A stretch of DNA of 64,000 bases from [Borrelia] tanukii (GTDB lineage: Bacteria > Spirochaetota > Spirochaetia > Borreliales > Borreliaceae), in the NCBI RefSeq assembly GCF_030436345.1, contig NZ_CP124038.1, positions 310,001 to 374,000 on the forward strand, written 5' to 3'. Both the position numbers and the translations under genes were made by a program. Below are positions 59,734 through 64,000 of the stretch, one piece after another. Every line of letters starts with the position of its first letter. Positions within the stretch are counted from its first letter, which is position 1. Under the pieces are notes generated by a model that was given only the letters and a program-made list of their open reading frames with translations, did no database searches and was not told where the DNA came from.

Positions 59734-61746
59734 ATGAAAGGGATTGATAATTATCAAAATATAAATTCCGTTGTAATCTCTAAAGACGAAATTGACATTA
59801 GAGACCTTATAAAGCTTAGATCTATTTTTAACTTAATCCAAATTGTAAAATCCGAAAAAGCTCTATACAGTGAATATGTAAAACAAAATAATATTAAATT
59901 CGCTATTATTTATAATTATGAAAAACCAATAGATTTTTCAATAAACGTTGCAAATGAATTAAAAAATACAAACAAAATCCACTCTATTATAATTAGCAAT
60001 GAAAAATTTGATAAAGAATATTTAAAACTTAATCACATAGAAATAATAAAAGATATAAGCGAATTAGAATATAAGCAAAGCTTAATACACCAAAAAAAAC
60101 TATTTTGCGACAATAAAAACACAACTCTGGATTTTTTCTTAAATTTATCAGAACTCATCAAAGAAATAGTAATCATCACAAACACCGAAAATGAAATTAT
60201 TTATATAAATGAAAAAGGTAGTAAAAATCTTAATCTTCCAATGAAAACCTCTGGAAATACAATCAAAGTAACCGACATAGATATCAGAGATTGGGAAAAG
60301 CTAAAAAAAATAGATTTAAGTTACCATACAAATTCTATTCCTGAATTTAAAAATATATTAATAACCGATTGTCTTTTAACTTTAAAAAATAATAAAAAAC
60401 TACATGTAGATGTATTTATTAGCACAATCGCTCAAAACAATATTGATAAATTAATAACAATCAAAGAAATACCAAGCCTTAATGAAATAGAAAACTCTAA
60501 ATGCCTGGGAATTATCGATTCGCAAGACGAAATTCAAAATGTCAAAGAAATTGAAAAATTGCTAGTAAACCATATGGATATTTACAAAAAAAAAAGAATA
60601 TATTTGCTTAATTTAGACCTATCCCTAACAACAGAATATGAATACAAAGAGGATAGAGAAAAACTTAATATAAAAATACTTAAAATAATGTATTCAAAAA
60701 TAATGTCATTATACTCTGAATATATTTTTAAGTTAAAGCACAACAATTTAATAGTAATTATATGCACAAGTGGTGGTGAAAAACGAATAATCTCAATTGC
60801 TAAAAAAATCAAAAAAACAATTATGTTGGCATTAAAAAAAGAAGATATTATTATATTCGAATTCAATATTGGAATAATAGAAGTAAATTTAAGAGAAAAC
60901 TTAGAATTCAAAATCCCTAAATTAATGATGGCTACAAAAATATCATCGGAATACAAAGAATCTGATCCTATTATATACAAAGAAGAGCTACCAGAAGCGG
61001 TGATTTTAAAAAATCAAAACAAAATCTTTCAATATATACTCAAAGCAATAAAAAATGATTTTTTTACTCTTTATTATCAAAAAATCAATCCCCTTAAAAA
61101 GAACTTAAAACCTAAAATAGAAATTTTAACAAGACTTTTTGATCACATGGGCAAACCAATCCCAAACGATCAAATTTTTAGCTTAATAGATAAATATAAT
61201 TTAACTGTTGAAGTTGATAAATTAGTGGTTAAAAAGGCTTTAAGAGAATATAAAAGTTTTGTATCAAAAAATGGAGTTCACATTTTCTCAATTAACATAT
61301 CTCCTTATTCACTAAAATCCCAAAATTTTCGCATCTTTTTAAGAGATACTTTGTTGAAAAGTCAAATTCCACTTCAAAATATATGCTTAGAAATAACAGA
61401 AACTGGAATTCTTGAAAATTTTGAGATAATAAATAAATATTTTCAAGAATTAAAAAGTTTTGGAATCAAACTAGCGCTTGATGATTTTGGAAGCGGACAT
61501 ACATCACTATCATATATTAAAACACTGCCAATAGACTTGCTTAAAATAGACGGAACTTTCATAAAAGCAATAAACTCTAGTGAAATAGATTTTGTAATAA
61601 TAAAATCCATTAAAAAAATAGCAGATACAAAAAACATCAAAATTATTGCCGAATTCGTATATAATGAAGAAATATTAAAAAAAATAATTGAACTAGAAAT
61701 AGACTATGGACAAGGATTTTTATGGCACAAACCAGAACCAATATAA
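59734..61746 (+). CDS. pdeA: Cyclic-di-GMP phosphodiesterase PdeA (EAL)
   Basis: 670 residues. The N-terminal half has a PAS-like stretch (about 140-215) and an unrecognised or degenerate GGDEF-like region. A C-terminal EAL domain runs from about 430: EILTRLF near 462 (the EAL motif in EIL form), LEITETGILEN, DDFGSGHTSLSYIKTLPIDLLKID near 583 and the end GQGFLWHKPEP. Hydrolyses c-di-GMP to pGpG; its counterpart BB0363 is known to affect motility and infectivity. No clear ribosome site. Confidence 0.94.
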   Translation: MKGIDNYQNINSVVISKDEIDIRDLIKLRSIFNLIQIVKSEKALYSEYVKQNNIKFAIIYNYEKPIDFSINVANELKNTNKIHSIIISNEKFDKEYLKLNHIEIIKDISELEYKQSLIHQKKLFCDNKNTTLDFFLNLSELIKEIVIITNTENEIIYINEKGSKNLNLPMKTSGNTIKVTDIDIRDWEKLKKIDLSYHTNSIPEFKNILITDCLLTLKNNKKLHVDVFISTIAQNNIDKLITIKEIPSLNEIENSKCLGIIDSQDEIQNVKEIEKLLVNHMDIYKKKRIYLLNLDLSLTTEYEYKEDREKLNIKILKIMYSKIMSLYSEYIFKLKHNNLIVIICTSGGEKRIISIAKKIKKTIMLALKKEDIIIFEFNIGIIEVNLRENLEFKIPKLMMATKISSEYKESDPIIYKEELPEAVILKNQNKIFQYILKAIKNDFFTLYYQKINPLKKNLKPKIEILTRLFDHMGKPIPNDQIFSLIDKYNLTVEVDKLVVKKALREYKSFVSKNGVHIFSINISPYSLKSQNFRIFLRDTLLKSQIPLQNICLEITETGILENFEIINKYFQELKSFGIKLALDDFGSGHTSLSYIKTLPIDLLKIDGTFIKAINSSEIDFVIIKSIKKIADTKNIKIIAEFVYNEEILKKIIELEIDYGQGFLWHKPEPI

Positions 61747-61841
61747 ATTCTAAAAATATCAACAATTTGGAAATATACTAATGACTAAATTTTATTAAAT
61801 TTCAACAAAAATTATTTTACATTAGAAAAGGAATAAAATTA

Positions 61842-62225
61842 ATGGAAAAAAAAATAGCATTAATTGCACATGATAAAAAAAAGGATGATTTGGTAAATTT
61901 TGTCAAACTAAACTATCTCTTTTTATCCAAATTTAAGCTTATTGCGACAGGAACAACAGGGTCTAAAATCCAACAATCCACTGACCTTAAGATTATCAAA
62001 TATAAATCAGGCCCTATGGGGGGAGATCAGCAAATTGGAGCTGAGGTAGCTGAAGGAAACATCTTGGCTATATTCTTCTTTAGAGATCCCCTAACAAGCC
62101 AGCCTCACGAACCAGATGTGTCAGCTCTTATTAGGCTTTGCGATGTACATAATGTACCGCTTGCAACCAACGTAAAAACAGCAGAAATTTTAATAAAAGG
62201 ACTTGAAGGCTTGATTTCAAAATAG
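61842..62225 (+). CDS. mgsA: Methylglyoxal synthase
   Basis: 127 residues. Turns dihydroxyacetone phosphate into methylglyoxal. [17 protein letters not shown] (His and Asp of the active site), [58 protein letters not shown] are complete. AAAGGA precedes the ATG. Its presence gives a bypass of lower glycolysis under sugar-phosphate stress. Confidence 0.97.
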   Translation: MEKKIALIAHDKKKDDLVNFVKLNYLFLSKFKLIATGTTGSKIQQSTDLKIIKYKSGPMGGDQQIGAEVAEGNILAIFFFRDPLTSQPHEPDVSALIRLCDVHNVPLATNVKTAEILIKGLEGLISK

Positions 62226-62249
62226 GCTTTAATTTAAAATTAAAGCCTA
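62223..62249. terminator. Palindromic hairpin between convergent mgsA and p22
   Basis: A near-perfect inverted repeat (TAGGCTTTAATTT with its complement) overlapping the mgsA stop. It could end both convergent transcripts. The T tract is weak. Confidence 0.55.
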
Positions 62250-62265
62250 AAATCAAGCATATAAG

Positions 62266-62853
62266 TTAATTCATTATAATAGGTGAAATTTTTTCAATAC
62301 CGTCGATAATATAATTAACGGATTCAAGAAAAGTCTTAGCATCTGCATTATTCTCATCAACTGTAATTTCCAATTTTGAATTTTTAATGTTAAGATCTCT
62401 AAAAGTGCCAATAAGATCGCTTTTTGCACCATGCAAATTACTATTTATAATCTTTTTAAAATCAGAGGTAATCCCGACAAAAATAAACGCTTCTTTTCCA
62501 GAGATACTAATTGGAGCTTCTCCTGCATAAATATTATCATAAAAATAAACTATTAACTTTGCATCATCTTTTGAAGGTATTGTTTCAAAGTACCCATCTT
62601 TTTCAGAAAAATAAAAAGCCTTTATATTTTTTCCCAAACTTTTTCGATCATTTTTTGAATGAACTACTCCCATAGCATGAAAAATATGTCCGATGGTATG
62701 TTCATCTATTTTAGAAGCATCATCGAGCTCAGAAGAGTTATTAACTTCTTGCTCCTCAACATATTCATTTGAGCTATCTTTTGAGGTACACGCAATTATT
62801 AAAAAAAATAAAAACCCCATTAAATAGTTTTTCAAAAAACCATTTTTATACAT
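62266..62853 (-). CDS. Lipoprotein P22 (LA7)
   Basis: 195 residues. Signal and lipobox LIIAC, then an acidic linker and a globular domain ([78 protein letters not shown], then [12 protein letters not shown]). This is P22/LA7, a surface antigen of Lyme spirochaetes. The GGGAG ribosome site is clear. Function unknown. Confidence 0.92.
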   Translation of the reverse strand: MYKNGFLKNYLMGFLFFLIIACTSKDSSNEYVEEQEVNNSSELDDASKIDEHTIGHIFHAMGVVHSKNDRKSLGKNIKAFYFSEKDGYFETIPSKDDAKLIVYFYDNIYAGEAPISISGKEAFIFVGITSDFKKIINSNLHGAKSDLIGTFRDLNIKNSKLEITVDENNADAKTFLESVNYIIDGIEKISPIIMN

Positions 62854-62884
62854 AAAAATTCTCCCTTATGATTTAATCATAATA

Positions 62885-62914
62885 TTAATATTAAAATTAA
62901 AGGTAAGTTTACAA
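62885..62914 (-). promoter_or_regulatory. Candidate promoter of p22
   Basis: On the minus strand TTGTAA (62914-62909) and, 18 bp later, TATTAA (62890-62885), about 30 bp before the p22 start. Both are imperfect matches. Confidence 0.3.
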
Positions 62915-62982
62915 TAAATAATTTATTTTGTACACACTTTAAAAATAATTAAAATGTTAAAATAAAATAGGAGGTCTTATTA

Positions 62983-64000
62983 ATGAAAAAACAAAATCCA
63001 TGGGTATCTTTAAGTGAAGAAGAAAAAAACCAAATTTTCAATTTTTCCGAAGGTTACAAAAAATTTATAAGTAAATTTAAAACAGAAAGAGAAGTTACAT
63101 ACTATGCCCTAGATAAAGCAAAAAAAAGGGGGTTTCTTAACGCTGAGGAGAAAAATAATTTAATGCCAGGCGATAAAATTTTTTACACCTGTAGAGAAAA
63201 ATCTGCCGCTTTTGTTATTATTGGCAAAAATCCTATTGAAAATGGAATGAATTTAATTGTTTCTCATACAGATTCACCAAGACTTGATGCAAAGCCTTCG
63301 CCAATCTCTGAAGAAAACGAACTTGCATTTCTTAAAACCAACTATTACGGGGGAATAAAAAAGTATCAATGGTTATCTACACCCCTTTCAATAAGAGGTG
63401 TGATATTCTTAAAAAATGGAGAAAAGGTTGAAATCAATATTGGTGACAATGAAAATGATCCCATATTTATAATTCCCGACATTTTACCCCATCTTGATAG
63501 AAAAATACAAAGGAATAAAAAATCAGATGAAATTATTGAGGGAGAAAATCTAAAAATTTTAATTGGAAGCCTACCAATCGAAACAAAAGAAAAAGATAAA
63601 GTTAAACTAGCAACTCTGCAGCTAATAAAAGAAAAATACAAAATAGAAGAAGAGGATTTCGTATCATCAGAAATTGAAATAGTGCCCGCAGGAACAGCAA
63701 GAGACGTTGGATTTGACAAAGCTTTAATTGGTGCTTACGGACAAGATGACAAAATATGCGCTTACACTTCACTAGAATCCATATTTGATCTTGAAGAGAC
63801 TCCAAACAAAACAGCTATTTGCTTCCTTGTAGATAAAGAAGAAATTGGTTCAACAGGTTCAACTGGACTAGACTCAAGGTATCTTGAATATTTTGTTTCT
63901 GATATGATCTTTAAAATTAAAAAATCAGAATACAATAATCTTCATGTCCAAAAAGCTTTTTGGAATTCGAAAAGCATCTCTGCTGATGTTTGTGCAGCAA
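62983..64000 (+). CDS. M18-family aminopeptidase, 5' part
   Basis: The frame from an ATG at 62983 (ribosome site AGGAGG) runs to the window edge, about 339 codons of roughly 455. SHTDSPRLDAKP near residue 93 holds the first metal ligands, GAYGQDDKICAYTSLES near 248 and DKEEIGSTG near 280 the rest. M18 enzymes are di-zinc aspartyl-type aminopeptidases (ApeA/DNPEP). It would degrade imported peptides. The counterpart is annotated as aminopeptidase I. The C-terminal His ligand is outside the window. Confidence 0.95.
   Translation, partial: MKKQNPWVSLSEEEKNQIFNFSEGYKKFISKFKTEREVTYYALDKAKKRGFLNAEEKNNLMPGDKIFYTCREKSAAFVIIGKNPIENGMNLIVSHTDSPRLDAKPSPISEENELAFLKTNYYGGIKKYQWLSTPLSIRGVIFLKNGEKVEINIGDNENDPIFIIPDILPHLDRKIQRNKKSDEIIEGENLKILIGSLPIETKEKDKVKLATLQLIKEKYKIEEEDFVSSEIEIVPAGTARDVGFDKALIGAYGQDDKICAYTSLESIFDLEETPNKTAICFLVDKEEIGSTGSTGLDSRYLEYFVSDMIFKIKKSEYNNLHVQKAFWNSKSISADVCAA

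Noticed and set aside
60582..60980. Minus-strand open frame of 132 codons inside pdeA
   Set aside because: A shadow of an AT-rich coding region; composition is hydrophobic by chance and there is no initiation site.

Overview
The window is a gene-dense, strongly AT-rich bacterial chromosome segment. It matches the core linear chromosome of a Lyme-disease spirochaete (Borreliella / Borrelia burgdorferi sensu lato). The evidence is the gene order (mraY-murF-ftsL-rsmH; BMP-type nucleoside ABC operon; LysM lipoprotein and bamD; flcA; oppA1-A2-A3-oppBCDF; eno; rpsI-rplM; gatCAB; lolA; pyk; ctpA; lgt; pdeA; mgsA; p22; aminopeptidase) and the spirochaete-specific proteins FlcA, P22/LA7 and P26. The order corresponds, from memory, to B. 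burgdorferi loci about BB0302 to BB0366. I see no plasmid genes, phage, insertion sequences, CRISPR, rRNA or tRNA.

Layout. 1-7010 (minus): a reduced division/cell-wall cluster (rsmH, ftsL-like, murF, mraY, ftsW) preceded by three uncharacterised genes. 7302-9285 (minus): nadK, cheW, rlmE. 9336-11062 (plus): a polyprenyl diphosphate synthase and a TPR protein. 11064-15309 (minus): a four-gene ABC importer of the BMP/purine-nucleoside type. 15400-19494: envelope genes, namely a FecR-like exported protein (minus), a LysM lipoprotein and BamD (plus), and a VWA protein (minus). 19544-23265 (minus): flagellar collar protein FlcA and a PlsC-like acyltransferase. 23663-32857 (plus): the oligopeptide permease with three tandem binding lipoproteins. 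32871-35039: P26 (minus) and enolase (plus). 35103-43980 (minus): a closely packed nine-gene run, lolA-rodZ-uvrD-gatC-gatA-gatB-degenerate aminotransferase-rplM-rpsI. 44179-47886 (plus): NFACT/RqcH-like protein, pyruvate kinase and a hypothetical protein. 47905-49763 (minus): rpmB and a hypothetical protein. 49886-51013 (plus): a lipoprotein. 51010-57089 (minus): ctpA-rsmE-GT26-like-carD and two membrane proteins. 57155-62225 (plus): a small membrane protein, YlxH/MinD-like ATPase, lgt, the c-di-GMP phosphodiesterase pdeA and mgsA. 62266-62853 (minus): p22. 62983-64000 (plus): an M18 aminopeptidase cut by the window edge.

The functions fit a host-dependent organism: peptide and nucleoside import, glycolysis for ATP (eno, pyk), indirect Gln-tRNA synthesis (gatCAB), lipoprotein maturation and transport (lgt, lolA), outer-membrane assembly (bamD) and periplasmic flagella (flcA, cheW, ylxH).

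I found no new multi-gene system. The points worth a second look are small-scale: two long perfect inverted repeats inside flcA; a 36-bp tandem duplication of the translation start of the LysM lipoprotein gene; genes that seem to start at AUU or AUA; a candidate leaderless gene; an ABC ATPase whose two halves carry complementary defects; and several proteins that look like degenerate relatives of known enzymes.
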